Positions 1 to 14,240 of a stretch of DNA of 64,000 bases are shown piece by piece. Positions within the stretch are counted from its first letter, which is position 1; each line of letters starts with the position of its first letter. The stretch lies in NCBI GenBank assembly GCA_015847255.1, contig JADLZK010009260.1:1-64000 (forward strand). Reading direction: 5' to 3'. The notes beneath the pieces were generated by a model. That model saw only the letters and a list, made by a program, of their open reading frames with translations, did not search any database and was not told the DNA's origin. The position numbers and the translations under genes are program-made. The stretch is from Hyparrhenia diplandra (lineage: Eukaryota; Streptophyta; Magnoliopsida; Poales; Poaceae).

Positions 1-8
1 ATAGGTAA

Positions 9-3000
9 GATGATGGTAGGATCAATTACATTGTGTTCCCAACCCAATAATATATATGTTTTAGATGTGACATTAGGCTTGCTGGCGCTTGATTTCAAAT
101 AACTCAAAACTAAGAGAAGTTTCCAACCGCTATGGAATCGGAAGCTATACTTTTTTATGGGTTGTGGAATCTAATGGCTCACCCTAGAGAACGTAAATTT
201 GAACAAGTGGACCATTAGAGAGTTTTTCTATGAATCACTTGTCTTTTTTTGAGAAACAAAGAATTACTTGTCATACGCCTCAAAGTAGCACTTGTTTAGG
301 GTGAAATCTTGGAATTCCATCGAAAATCTCGGGGTCGACCTACGTCATAAAACAAGAAGGGGAACGACACGAAAAGTACATAGGAAGTTAGGGTAGATAG
401 GTTAGATGATGGTAGGATCAATTACATTGCGTCCCCCAACCGTTAATATATGTTTCCGTAGATGTGACATTAGGGCCGGGCGTTGATTTCAGCTCGAACT
501 CAAAACAAAGAGAAGGTTCCAATTCGCTATGGAATCGAAGCTAGACTTTTTTTTGCGGTTGTGGAATCAAATGCCTCACTCTAGAGAACGTATATTTAAA
601 CAAGTGGACCATTAGAGAGTTTTTCTATGAATCACTTGTCATGCCTAAAAGTAGCACTTGTTTTGAGTGAAATCTTGGAATTCCATCGAAGATCTCTCGT
701 GGTCGACGCACGCATCAAAACAAGAAGGGGAACAAATAATGAAAAGGTACAAAGGAAGTTAGGGTGGATAGGTTAGATGATGGTAGGATCAATACATTAC
801 GTTCCGCAAGCATTAATATATATTTCTAGATGTGACATCAATACCGCCGGGCGCTTGATTTCAGCTCGAACTCAAAACTAAGAGAAGTTTCCAATCCCGC
901 TATGGAATCGAAGCTAGACTTTTTTTGCGGTTGTGGAATCAAATGCCTCACCCTAGAGAACGTAAATTTGAGCAAGTGGACCATTAGAGAGTTTTTCTAT
1001 GAATCACTTGTCCTTTTTTTGAGAAACTAAGAATCACTTGTCATACGCCTCAAAGTAGCACTTGTTTAGAGTGAAATCTTGGAATTCCATCGAAAAATCT
1101 CTATGTCGACATACGCATCAAAAACAAGAAGGGGAACGACATACCGAAAAGGTACATAGGAAGTTAGGGTAGATAGGTTAGATGATGGTAGGATCAATTA
1201 CATTGCGTTCCCCAACCGCTAATATATGTTTCTAGATGTGACATTAGGGCTCTTTGGCGTGATTTCAACTCGAACTCAAAACAAAGAGAAGTTTCCAATC
1301 CCGGCTATGGAATCGGGCTAGACTTTTTTTGCGGTTGTGGAATCAAATGCCTCACCCAAGAGAACGTAAATTTGAACAAGTGGACCATTAGACGGTTTTT
1401 CTATGAATCACTTGACTTTTTTTTTTGAGAAACTAAGAATCACTTGTCATACGCCTCAAAGTAGCACTTGTTTAGAGTGAAATCTTGGAATTCCATCGAA
1501 AAATCTCTCAGGTCGACCTACGTACGTAAAACAAGAAGGGGAACGACATGAAAGGTAGAAAGGAAGTTAGGGCGGATAGGTTAGATGATGGTAGGATCAA
1601 TTACATTACGTTCCCCAGCCGTTAATATATGTTTCTAGATGTGACAATAGACTACCGGGCGCTGATTTCAGCTCAAACTCAAAAACGAAGAGAAGTTTCC
1701 AATCCGGCTATGGAATCGAAGCTAGACTTTTTTTGCGGTTGTGGAATCAAATGCCTCACCCTAGAGAACGTGAATTTGAGCAAGTGGACCATTAGAGAGT
1801 TTTTCTATGAATCACTTGTCTTTTTTTTTTGAGAAACTAAGAATCACTTGTCATACGCCTCAAAGTAGCACTTGTTTAGAGTGAAATCTTGAATTCCATC
1901 GAAAATCTCTATGTCGACCTACGCATCAAAAACAAGAAGGGGAACGACACCTAAAGGTACATAGGAAGTTAGGGTAGATAGGTTAGATGATGGTAGGATC
2001 AATTACATTGCGTCCCCAACCGTTAATATATGTTTCTAGATGTGACATTAGGGGGCCTGGCGATTGATTTCAGCTCGAACTCAAAACAAAGAGAAGTTTC
2101 CAATCCGCTATGGAATCGGGCTAGACTTTTTTTGGGTTGTGGAATCAAATGCCTCACCCAAGAGAACGTGAAATTTGAACAAGTGGACCATTAGAGGGTT
2201 TTTCTATGAATCACTTGTCTTTTTTGAGAAACTAAGAATCACTTGTCATACGCCTCAAAGTAGCACTTGTTTATAGTGAAATCTTGGAATTCCATCGAAA
2301 ATCTCTCAGGTCGACCTACATTACCAAAACAAGAAGGGAACGACATGAAAGGTAGAAAGGAAGTTAGGGTGGATAGGTTAGATGATGGTAGGATCAATTA
2401 CATTACGTTCCCCAACCGTTAATATATGTTTCTAGATGTGACAATAGGGCTTCTTTGGCGCTGATTTCAGCTCAAACTCAAAACGAAGAGAAGTTTCCAA
2501 TCCGGCTATGGAATCGAAGCTAGACATTTTTTTGCGGTTGTGGAATCAAATGCCTCACCCTAGAGAACGTAAATTTGAGCAAGTGGACCATTAGAGAGTT
2601 TTTCTATGAATCACTTGTCTTTTTTTTTGAGAAACTAAGAATCACTTGTCATACGCCTCAAAGTAGCACTTGTTTAGAGTGAAATCTTGGAATTCCATCG
2701 AAAATCTCTATGTCGACATAACGCATCAAAACTAGAAGGGGAACGACACGAAAGGTACATAGGAAGTTAGGGTAGATAGGTTAGATGATGGTAGGATCAA
2801 TTACATTGCGTTCCCCAACCGTTAATATATGTTTCTAGATGTGACATTAGACTGGCCGGGCGATTTCAGCTCGAACTCAAAAAACAAAGAGAAGTTTCCA
2901 ATCCCGCTATGGAATCGGGCTAGACTTTTTTGCGGTTGTGGAATCAAATGCCTCACCCAAGAGAACGTAAATTTGAACAAGTGGACCATTAGAGGGTTTT

Positions 3001-6000
3001 TCTATGAATCACTTGTCTTTTTTGAGAAACTAAGAATCACTTGTCATACGCCTCAAAGTAGCACTTGTTTATAGTGAAATCTTGGAATTCCATCGAAAAT
3101 CTCGCGGTCGACCTACGTGCAAAACAAGAAGGGGAACGACACGAAAGGTACAAAGGAAGTTAGGGTGGATAGGTTAGATGATGGTAGGATCAATTACATT
3201 ACGTTCCCCAACCGTTAATATATGTTTCTAGATGTGACATTAGGGCTTGGCCGGGCGCTGATTTCAGCTCAAACTCAAAACTAAGAGAAGTTTCCAACCG
3301 CTATGGAATCGAAGCTAGACATTTTTTTGCGGTTGTGGAATCAAATGCCTCACCCTAGAGAACGTAAATTTGAACAAGTGGACCATTAGAGAGTTTTTCT
3401 ATGAATCACTTTGTTTTTTTTGAGAAACTAAGAATCACTTGTCATACGCCTCAAAGTAGCACTTGTTTAGAGTGAAATCTTGGAATTCCATCAAAAATCT
3501 CTATGTCGAACATACGCAAGAAAACAAGAAGGGAACGACACCTAAAGGTACATAGGAAGTTAGGGTAGATAGGTTAGATGATGGTAGGATCAATTACATT
3601 GTGTTCCCCAACCGTTAATATATGTTTCTAGATGTGACATTAGGGCGGCCGGCGCTTGATTTCAGCTCGAACTCAAAACAAAGAGAAGTTTTCCAATCCG
3701 CTATGGAATCGAAGCTAGACTTTTTTTGCGGTTGTGGAATCAAATGCCTCACCCAAGAGAACGTAAATTTGAACAAGTGGACCATTAGAGGGTTTTTCTA
3801 TGAATCACTTGTCTTTTTTTGAGAAACTAAGAATCACTTGTCATACGCCTCAAAGTAGCACTTGTTTAGAGTGAAATATTGGAATTCCATCAAAAATCTC
3901 TCCGGTCGACCTACGCATCAAAACAAGAAGGGGAACGACACAAAAGGTACATAGGAAGTTAGGATGGATAGGGTAAGATGATGGTAGGATCAATTACATT
4001 GTGTTCCCCAACCATTAATATATGTTTTAGATGTGACATTAGGGCTTTCGATTTCAGATTTCAGCTCGAACTCAAAACGAAGAGAAGTTTCCAATCCGCT
4101 ATGGAATCGAGCTATACTTTTTTTGCGGTTGTGGAATCTAATGGCTCACCCTAGAGAACGTAAATTTGAACAAGTGGACCATTAGAGAGTTTTTCTATGA
4201 ATCACTTGTCTTTTTTTTTTGAGAAACAAAGAATTACTTGTCATACGCCTCAAAGTAGCACTTGTTTAGGGTGAAATCTTGAATTCCATCGAAAATCTCG
4301 CGGTCGACCTGCGCATCTAAAACAAGAAGGGAACGACACGAAAAGTACATAGGAAGTTAGGGTAGATAGGTTAGATGATGGTAGGATCAATTCCATTGCG
4401 TTCCCCAACCGTTAATATATGTTTCTAGATGTGACATTAGGGCTCGGCATTGGCGTTGATTTCAGCTCGAACTCAAAACAAAGAGAAGGTTCCAATTCGG
4501 CTATGGAATCGAAGCTAGACTTTTTTGCGGGTTGTGGAATCAAATGCCTCACCCTAGAGAACGATAAATTTAAACAAGTGGACCATTAGAGAGTTTTTCT
4601 ATGAATCTTGTCTTTTTTTTTTTTTGTCATCACTTGTCCTCAAAGTAGCACTTGTTTTGAGTGAAATCTTGGAATTCCATCAAAATCTCTCGCGGTCGAT
4701 TCCACGTACCAATACAAGAAGGGGAACAACACGAAAAGGTACAAAGGAAGTTAGGGTGGATAGGTTAGATGATGGTAGGATCAATTACATTACGTTCCCC
4801 AAGCATTAATATATATTTCTAGATGTGACATCAAGGCTGCCGGGCGCTGATTTCAGCTCGAACTCAAAAAAGAAGAGAAGTTTCCAATCCGCTATGGAAT
4901 CGAGCTAGACTTTTTTGCGGTTGTGGAATCAAATGCCTCACCCTAGAGAACGTAAATTTGAACAAGTGGACCATTAGAGAGTTTTTCTATGAATCACTTG
5001 TCTTTTTTTTTTGAGAAACTAAGAATCACTTGTCATACGCCTCAAAGTAGCACTTGTTTAGAGTGAAATCTTGAATTCCATCGAAAATCTCTATGTCGAC
5101 ATACGCATCGAAACAAGAAGGGGAAACATATGAAAAAGGTACATAGGAAGTTAGGGTAGATAGGTTAGATGATGGTAGGATCAATTACATTGCGTTCCCC
5201 CAACCGTTAATATATGTTTCTAGATGTGACATTAGGAGCTGGCGGGCGCTGATTTCAGCTCGAACTCAAAACAAAAGAGAAGTTTCCAATCCGCTATGGA
5301 ATCGGCTAGACTTTTTTTGCGGTTGTGGAATCAAATGCCTCACCCAAGAGAACGTAAATTTGAACAAGTGGACCATTAGAGGGTTTTTCTATGAATCACT
5401 TGTCTTTTTTTGAGAAACTAAGAATCACTTGTCATACGCCTCAAAGTAGCACTTGTTTAGAGTGAAATCTTGGAATTCCATCAAAAAATCTCTCGCGGTC
5501 GACCTACGCATCAAAAACAAGAAGGGGAACGATTACGAAAGGTACAAAGGAAGTTAGGGCGGATAGGTTAGATGATGGTAGGATCAATTACATTACGTTC
5601 CCCAACCGTTAATATATGTTTCTAGATGTGACAATAGGGCTCTCGGGCGTGATTTCAGCTCAAACTCAAAACGAAGAGAAGTTTCCAATCCGGGCTATGG
5701 AATCGAGCTAGACATTTTTTGCGGTTGTGGAATCAAATGCCTCACCCTAGAGAACGTAAATTTGAGCAAGTGGACCATTAGAGAGTTTTTCTATGAATCA
5801 CTTGTTTTTTTTTTTGAGAAACTAAGAATCACTTGTCATACGCCTCAAAGTAGCACTTGTTTAGAGTGAAATCTTGGAATTCCATCGAAAATCTCTATGT
5901 CGACATACGCACCAAAACAAGAAGGGGAACGACACTTAAAGGTACATAGGAAGTTAGGGTAGATAGGTTAGATGATGGTAGGATCAATTACATTCGTTCC

Positions 6001-6368
6001 CCAACCGTTAATATATGTTTCTAGATGTGACATGAGGACTGCTGGCGCTGATTTCAGCTCGAACTCAAAACAAAGAGAAGTTTCCAATCCCGGCTATGGA
6101 ATCGGGCTAGACTTTTTTTGGTTGTGGAATCAAATGCCTCACCCAAGAGAACGTAAATTTGAACAAGTGGACCATTAGAGGGTTTTTCTATGAATCACTT
6201 GTCTTTTTTTTTGAGAAACTAAGAATCACTTGTCATACGCCTCAAAGTAGCACTTGTTTAGAGTGAAATCTTGGAATTCCATCGAAAAATCTCTATGTCG
6301 ACATAATTTCAAAACAAGAAGGGGAACGATTAACGAAAGGTACATAGGAAGTTAGGGTAGATAGGTTA
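9..6368. repeat. 10-unit higher-order repetition in array 1 (about 3.97-3.99 kb)
   Basis: Rare unit types recur about ten units apart. Units at 9 and 3977 share the variants gttttagatg, gctatac, aatctaatggctc, acaaagaattac and tagggtgaaat. Units at 405 and 4374 share ggttccaattcg and tttaaacaagtgg. Units at 776 and 4768 share aagcattaatatatattt and gacatcaa. Offsets are 3968, 3969, 3992, 3987, 3987 and 3985 bp for the first six unit pairs. The correspondence breaks at 6369, where a B-type unit is expected and an A-type unit is found. A third copy of the aagcattaatatatattt unit lies at 12758, about 2 x 3995 bp beyond 4768. Confidence 0.8.
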
Positions 6369-9300
6369 GATGATGGTAGGATCAATTACATTCGTTCCCC
6401 AACCGTTAATATATGTTTCTAGATGTGACATTAGGGCTGCTGGCGTGATTTCAGCTCGAACTCAAAAACAAAGAGAAGTTTCCAATCGGCTATGGAATCG
6501 GGCTAGACTTTTTTTGCGGTTGTGGAATCAAATGCCTCACCCAAGAGAACGTAAATTTGAACAAGTGGACCATTAGAGGGTTTTTCTATGAATCACTTGT
6601 TTTTTTTTTTTGAGAAACTAAGAATCACTTGTCATACGCCTCAAAGTAGCACTTGTTTAGAGTGAAATCTTGGAATTCCATCGAAAATCTCTATAGTGCG
6701 ACCTACGTAATCAAAACAAGAAGGGGAACGACACTAAAGGTAGAAAGGAAGTTAGGGTGGATAGGTTAGATGATGGTAGGATCAATTACATTACGTTCCC
6801 CAAGCCGTTAATATATGTTTCTAGATGTGACAATAGACTCGGCCGGCTGATTTCAGCTCAAACTCAAAACGAAGAGAAGTTTCCAATCCGGCTATGGAAT
6901 CGAAGCTAGACATTTTTTTGGTTGTGGAATCAAATGCCTCACCCTAGAGAACGTAAATTTGAGCAAGTGGACCATTAGAGAGTTTTTCTATGAATCACTT
7001 GTCTTTTTTTTTGAGAAACTAAGAATCACTTGTCATACGCCTCAAAGTAGCACTTGTTTAGAGTGAAATCTTGGAATTCCATCGAAAATCTCTATGTCGA
7101 CATAATGCATTAAAACAAGAAGGGGAACGACACCTAAAGGTACATAGGAAGTTAGGGTAGATAGGTTAGATGATGGTAGGATCAATTACATTGCGTTCCC
7201 CAACCGTTAATATATGTTTCTAGATGTGACATTAGGGCTGGCCGGGCGCCGATTTCAGCTCGAACTCAAAACAAAAAGAGAAGTTTCCAATCCGGCTATG
7301 GAATCGGCTAGACTTTTTTGCGGTTGTGGAATCAAATGCCTCACCCAAGAGAACGTAAATTTGAACAAGTGGACCATTAGAGGGTTTTTCTATGAATCAC
7401 TTGTCTTTTTTTGAGAAACTAAGAATCACTTGTCATACGCCTCAAAGTAGCACTTGTTTATAGTGAAATCTTGGAATTCCATCGAAAATCTCTCAGGTCG
7501 ACCTACGCATCAAAACAAGAAGGGAACGACACCTAAAGGTAGAAAGGAAGTTAGGGTGGATAGGTTAGATGATGGTAGGATCAATTACATTACGTTCCCC
7601 AACCGTTAATATATGTTTCTAGATGTGACAATAGGACTGCCGGGCGCTGATTTCAGCTCAAACTCAAAACGAAGAGAAGTTTCCAATCCGGCTATGGAAT
7701 CGAGCTAGACATTTTTTGCGGTTGTGGAATCAAATGCCTCACCCTAGAGAACGTAAATTTGAGCAAGTGGACCATTAGAGAGTTTTTCTATGAATCACTT
7801 TTTTTTTTGAGAAACTAAGAATCACTTGTCATACGCCTCAAAGTAGCACTTGTTTAGAGTGAAATCTTGAATTCCATCGAAAATCTCTATGTCGACATAA
7901 CGCATCAAAACAAGAAGGGGAACGACACCTAAAGGTACATAGGAAGTTAGGGTAGATAGGTTAGATGATGGTAGGATCAATTACATTGCGTTCCCCAACC
8001 GTTAATATATGTTTCTAGATGTGACATTAGGGCTTCTTTGGCGCCTGATTTCAGCTCGAACTCAAAACAAAGAGAAGTTTCCAATCCGGCTATGGAATCG
8101 GGCTAGACTTTTTTGTGGTTGTGGAATCAAATGCCTCACCCAAGAGAACGTAAATTTGAACAAGTGGACCATTAGAGGGTTTTTCTATGAATCACTTGTC
8201 TTTTTTTTTTTTTTGAGAAACTAAGAATCACTTGTCATACGCCTCAAAGTAGCACTTGTTTATAGTGAAATCTTGGAATTCCATCGAAAATCTACGGTCG
8301 ACCTACGCATCAAAACAAGAAGGGGAACGACACGAAAGGTAGAAAAGGAAGTTAGGCGGATAGGTTAGATGATGGTAGGATCAATTACATTACGTTCCCC
8401 AACCGTTAATATATGTTTCTAGATGTGACAATAGGGCGGGCGGTTGATTTCATTTCTCAAACTCAAAACGAAGAGAAGTTTCCAATCCGGCTATGGAATC
8501 GAAGCTAGACTTTTTTTTTGCGGTTGTGGAATCAAATGCCTCACCCTAGAGAACGTAAATTTGAGCAAGTGGACCATTAGAGAGTTTTTCTATGAATCAC
8601 TTGTTTTTTTTTGAGAAACTAAGAATCACTTGTCATACGCCTCAAAGTAGCACTTGTTTAGAGTGAAATCTTGGAATTCCATCGAAAATCTCTATGTCGA
8701 CATACACGCATCAAAACAAGAAGGGGAACGACACTAAAGGTACATAGGAAGTTAGGGTAGATAGGTTAGATGATGGTAGGATCAATTACATTGTGTTCCC
8801 CAACCATTAATATATGTTTCTAGATGTGACATTAGACTGGCCGGGACGATTTCAGCTCGAACTCAAAACAAAGAGAAGTTTCCAATCCCGCTATGGAATC
8901 GGGCTAGACTTTTTTGCGGTTGTGGAATCAAATGCCTCACCCAAGAGAACGTAAATTTGAACAAGTGGACCATTAGAGGGTTTTTCTATGAATCACTTGT
9001 CTTTTTTTTTTGAGAAACTAAGAATCACTTGTCATACGCCTCAAAGTAGCACTTGTTTAGAGTGAAATCTTGGAATTCCATCGAAAATCTCTATGTCGAA
9101 CATAACGCTGCGAAACAAGAAGGGGAGCGACACGAAAGGTACATAGGAAGTTAGGGTAGATAGGTTAGATGATGGTAGGATCAATTACATTGCGTTCCCC
9201 AACCGTTAATATATGTTTCTAGATGTGACATTAGGGCTGGCTGGCGTTGATTTCAGCTCGAACTCAAAACAAAGAGAAGTTTCCAATCCGGCTATGGAAT

Positions 9301-12300
9301 CGGCTAGACTTTTTTGCGGTTGTGGAATCAAATGCCTCACCCAAGAGAACGTAAATTTGAACAAGTGGACCATTAGAGGGTTTTTCTATGAATCACTTGT
9401 CTTTTTTTGAGAAACTAAGAATCACTTGTCATACGCCTCAAAGTAGCACTTGTTTAGAGTGAAATCTTGGAATTCCATCGAAAATCTACGTCGCGGTCGC
9501 ACCTACGTGCATCGAAACAAGAAGGGGAACGACACGAAAGGTAGAAAGGAAGTTAGGGCGGATAGGTTAGATGATGGTAGGATCAATTACATTACGTTCC
9601 CGGCCCGTTAATATATGTTTCTAGATGTGACAATAGAGACTGGCCGGGGCGCTGATTTCAGCTCAAACTCAAAACGAGAAGAGAAGTTTCCAATCCGGCT
9701 ATGGAATCGAGCTAGACATTTTTTGCGGTTGTGGAATCAAATGCCTCACCCTAGAGAACGTAAATTTGAGCAAGTGGACCATTAGAGAGTTTTTCTATGA
9801 ATCACTTGTCTTTTTTTTTTTTTTTTGAGAAACTAAGAATCACTTGTCATACGCCTCAAAGTAGCACTTGTTTAGAGTGAAATCTTGGAATTCCATCGAA
9901 AATCTCTATGTCGACATAATGCATCGAAACAAGAAGGGGAACGACACTAAAAGGTACATAGGAAGTTAGGGTAGATAGGTTAGATGATGGTAGGATCAAT
10001 TACATTGCGTTCCCCAACCGTTAATATATGTTTCTAGATGTGACATTAGGGACTGGGGTGATTTCGGCTTTCGAACTCAAAACAAAGAGAAGTTTCCAAT
10101 CCGGCTATGGAATCGGGCTAGACTTTTTTTGCGGTTGTGGAATCAAATGCCTCACCCAAGAGAACGTAAATTTGAACAAGTGGACCATTAGAGGGTTTTT
10201 CTATGAATCACTTGTCTTTTTTTTTGAGAAACTAAGAATCACTTGTCATACGCCTCAAAGTAGCACTTGTTTATAGTGAAATCTTGGAATTCCATCGAAA
10301 AAATCTACGGTCGACCTACGCATCGAAACAAGAAGGGGAACGACACGAAAGGTAGAAAGGAAGTTAGGGCGGATAGGTTAGATGATGGTAGGATCAATTA
10401 CATTACGTTCCCCAGCCGTTAATATATGTTTCTAGATGTGACAATAGGGCCTGCTGGCGCTGATTTCAGCTCAAACTCAAAACGAAGAGAAGTTTCCAAT
10501 CCGGCTATGGAATCGAGCTAGACATTTTTTGCGGTTGTGGAATCAAATGCCTCACCCTAGAGAACGTAAATTTGAGCAAGTGGACCATTAGAGAGTTTTT
10601 CTATGAATCACTTGTCTTTTTTTTTTGAGAAACTAAGAATCACTTGTCATACGCCTCAAAGTAGCACTTGTTTAGAGTGAAATCTTGGAATTCCATCGAA
10701 AAATCTCTATGTCGACATACACGCATCGAAACAAGAAGGGGAACGACACTTAAAGGTACATAGGAAGTTAGGGTAGATAGGTTAGATGATGGTAGGATCA
10801 ATTACATTGCGTTCCCCAACCGTTAATATATGTTTCTAGATGTGACATTAGGGCACTGGCGCGCTGATTTCAGCTCGAACTCAAAACAAAGAGAAGTTTC
10901 CAATCCGGCTATGGAATCGGGCTAGACTTTTTGTGGTTGTGGAATCAAATGCCTCACCCAAGAGAACGTAAATTTGAACAAGTGGACCATTAGAGGGTTT
11001 TTCTATGAATCACTTGTCTTTTTTTGAGAAACTAAGAATCACTTGTCATACGCCTCAAAGTAGCACTTGTTTATAGTGAAATCTTGAATTCCATCGAAAA
11101 TCTCTCGCGGTCGACCTACGCACCTAAAAACAAGAAGGGGAACGACATTAAAAGGTAGAAAGGAAGTTAGGGCGGATAGGTTAGATGATGGTAGGATCAA
11201 TTACATTACGTTCCCAACCGTTAATATATGTTTCTAGATGTGACAATAGGGCTACCGGCGCTGATTTCAGCTCAAACTCAAAACGAAGAGAAGTTTCCAA
11301 TCAGGCTATGGAATCGAGCTAGACATTTTTTTGCGGTTGTGGAATCAAATGCCTCACCCTAGAGAACGTAAATTTGAGCAAGTGGACCATTAGAGAGTTT
11401 TTCTATGAATCACTTGTCTTTTTTTTTGAGAAACTAAGAATCACTTGTCATACGCCTCAAAGTAGCACTTGTTTAGAGTGAAATCTTGGAATTCCATCGA
11501 AAATCTCTATGTCGACATAACGTCGAAACAACAAGAGGGGAACGACACGAAAGGTACATAGGAAGTTAGGGTAGATAGGTTAGATGATGGTAGGATCAAT
11601 TACATTGCGTTCCCCAACCGTTAATATATGTTTCTAGATGTGACATTAGGGCTGCTGGCGCTGATTTCAGCTCGAACTCAAAACAAAGAGAAGTTTCCAA
11701 TCCGGCTATGGAATCGGGCTAGACTTTTTTTGCGGTTGTGGAATCAAATGCCTCACCCAAGAGAACGTAAATTTGAACAAGTGGACCATTAGAGGGTTTT
11801 TCTATGAATCACTTGTCTTTTTTTTTGAGAAACTAAGAATCACTTGTCATACGCCTCAAAGTAGCACTTGTTTATAGTGAAATCTTGGAATTCCATCGAA
11901 AATCTACGCGGTGGACCTACGCATGCGAAACAAGAAGGGGAAGCGACACTAAAGGTAGAAAGGAAGTTAGGGCGGATAGGTTAGATGATGGTAGGATCAA
12001 TTACATTACGTTCCCCGACCGTTAATATATGTTTCTAGATGTGACAATAGGGCCTGGCGCCTGATTTAAGCTCAAACTCAAAACGAAGAGAAGTTTCCAA
12101 TCCGGCTATGGAATCGAGCTAGACATTTTTGCGGTTGTGGAATCAAATGCCTCACCCTAGAGAACGTAAATTTGAGCAAGTGGACCATTAGAGAGTTTTT
12201 CTATGAATCACTTGTCTTTTTTTTTTTGAGAAACTAAGAATCACTTGTCATACGCCTCAAAGTAGCACTTGTTTAGAGTGAAATCTTGGAATTCCATCGA

Positions 12301-12385
12301 AAAATCTCTATGTCGACATACGTGCATCGAAACAAGAAGGGGAACGACACCTAAAGGTACATAGGAAGTTAGGGTAGATAGGTTA
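1181..12385. repeat. Alternating A/B dimer structure (about 800 bp) in array 1
   Basis: Type A units carry gacattagg, ctcgaactcaaaacaaag, atcgggctagac, cacccaagagaacg, tttgaacaag and agagggttttt, often with tatagtgaaat. Type B units carry gacaatag, ctcaaactcaaaacgaag, gctagacattttt, caccctagagaacg, tttgagcaag and agagagttttt. The unit before a B anchor often ends in tagaaaggaagttagg. Reading from 1181 the order is A B A B A B A, then the three rare units at 3977, 4374 and 4768, then A B A A B A B A B A A B A B A B A B. The two A-A doublets (5971/6369 and 8769/9168) are 2798 bp apart, which gives a 7-unit repetition AABABAB. Assignments are by eye. Confidence 0.8.
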
Positions 12386-14159
12386 GATGATGGTAGGATC
12401 AATTACATTCGTTCCCCAACCGTTAATATATGTTTCTAGATGTGACATTAGGGCTGGTGGCGTTGATTTCAGCTCGAACTCAAAACAAAGAGAAGTTTCC
12501 AATCCGCTATGGAATCGGGCTAGACTGTTTTTTTGCGGTTGTGGAATCAAATGCCTCACCCAAGAGAACGTAAATTTGAACAAGTGGACCATTAGAGCGT
12601 TTTTTCTATGAATCACTTGTCATACGCCTCAAAGTAGCACTTGTTTTGAGTAAAATCTTGGAATTCCATCGAAGATCTCTCTCGGTCGACGCACGTACCA
12701 AAACAAGAAGGGGAACAATGTTTAAAGGTACAAAAGGAAGTTAGGGTGGATAGGTTAGATGATGGTAGGATCAATTACATTACGTTCGCAAGCATTAATA
12801 TATATTTCTAGATGTGACATCAAGGCTGGCGCGTGATTTCAGCTCGAACTCAAAACGAAGAGAAGTTTCCAATCCGGCTATGGAATCGAGCTAGACTTTT
12901 TTGCGGTTGTGGAATCAAATGCCTCACCCTAGAGAACGTAAATTTGAGCAAGTGGACCATTAGAGAGTTTTTCTATGAATCACTTGTCATACGCCTCAAA
13001 GTAGCACTTGTTTAGAGGAAATCTTGGAATTCCATCGAAAATCTCTCAGGTTCGACCTACGCATCAAAACAAGAAGGGGAACGACACTAAAGGTAGAAAG
13101 GAAGTTAGGGCGGATAGGTTAGATGATGGTAGGATCAATTACATTACGTTTCCCAAATTGTTAATATATGTTTCTAGATGTGACAATAGGGACTGGGCGA
13201 CGATTTCAGCTCAAACTCAAAACGAAGAGAAGTTTCCAATCCGCTATGGAATCGAAGCTAGACTTTTTTAAGTAAACTAAGAATCACTTGTCATACGCCT
13301 CAAAGTAGCACTTGTTTAGAGTGAAATCTTGGAATTCCATCGAAAATCTCTATGTCGCACCTACGCTGCAAAACAAGAAGGGGAACGATTACCTAAAAGT
13401 ACATAGGAAGTTAGGGTAGATAGGTTAGATGATGGTAGGATCAATTACATTGCATTCCCCAACCGTTAATATATGTTTCTAGATGTGACATTAGGACTGG
13501 CCGGGCGCCGATTTCCGCTCGAACTCAAAACAAAGAGAAGTTTCCAATCCGGCTATGGAATCGAAGCTAGACTTTTTGCGGTTGTGGGACGCAAATGCCT
13601 CACCCTAGCGAACGTAAAGTTAAACAAGTGGACCATTAGAGAGTTTTTCTTTGAATCACTTGTCACGCCGCCTCAAAGTAGCACTTGTTTTTGAGTGAAA
13701 TCTTGGAATTCCATCGAAAATCTCTCAGGTCGACGACCTATGTATCGAAACAAGAAGGGGAATCCATACGAAAGGTACAAAGGAAGTTAGGGTGGATAGG
13801 TTAGATGATGGTAGGATCAATTACATTGCGTTCCCCAACCGTTAATATATGTTTCTAGATGTGACATTAGGGCTGGCCGGGGGACGATTTCAATTTTGAA
13901 CTCAAAACAAAGAGAAGTTTCCAATCCGGCTATGGAATCGAGCTAGACTTTTTTTGCGGTTGTGGAATCAAATGCCTCACCCTAGAGAACGTAAATTTAA
14001 ACAAGTGGACCATTTAGAGTTTTTCTATGAATCACTTGTTATACGCCTCAAAGTAGCACTTGTTTTTGAGTGAAATGTTGGAATTCCATCGAAAATCTAC
14101 TGTGTCGACATACGTGCCGAAACAAGAAGGGAACGACACGAAAGGTACATAGGAAGTTA
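12386..14159. repeat. Degenerate right edge of array 1 (short and deleted units)
   Basis: The last five units before the island are all shorter than the array norm. The first four span 372, 364, 306 and 376 bp between anchors, and the fifth stops at 14159 after about 356 bp. The units at 12386, 12758, 13428 and 13804 lack the poly-T plus second gaatcacttgtc segment. The unit at 13122 has lost about 95 bp between the gactttttt motif (about 13260) and aaactaagaatc. The unit at 12386 starts as type A but ends like the units at 405 and 4374, with ttttgagtaaaatc and gaagatctctc, so it looks like a recombinant. Confidence 0.85.
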
Positions 14160-14240
14160 TACTGGCGACGCGACGTTACAGTTTACGGTGCACACGGGAT
14201 TTTTATGGACTGCAGCTCTACATCCTTCCGTGTCCTTTCC

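Larger units (their letters stand above)
1..14159. repeat. Satellite array 1 (about 400 bp unit, about 36 units)
   Basis: Head-to-tail tandem repeat. I tracked it by the near-invariant anchor gatgatggtaggatcaatta. Anchor positions: 9, 405, 776, 1181, 1584, 1986, 2381, 2784, 3177, 3577, 3977, 4374, 4768, 5168, 5571, 5971, 6369, 6769, 7169, 7568, 7964, 8368, 8769, 9168, 9570, 9983, 10381, 10785, 11184, 11583, 11984, 12386, 12758, 13122, 13428, 13804. Spacing is mostly 393-405 bp, with short units of 371, 372, 364, 306 and 376 bp. The window starts inside the array. The last unit breaks off at 14159, just after aggaagtta. All units share one orientation. Each unit carries a TCTAGA site, a GAATTC site and, in most copies, a T tract of variable length. 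No protein function is implied, and the family is not recognised. Confidence 0.98.

Noticed and set aside
1..14159. CRISPR array
   Set aside because: Units of about 400 bp are similar throughout. There are no short repeats separated by unique spacers and no cas genes.
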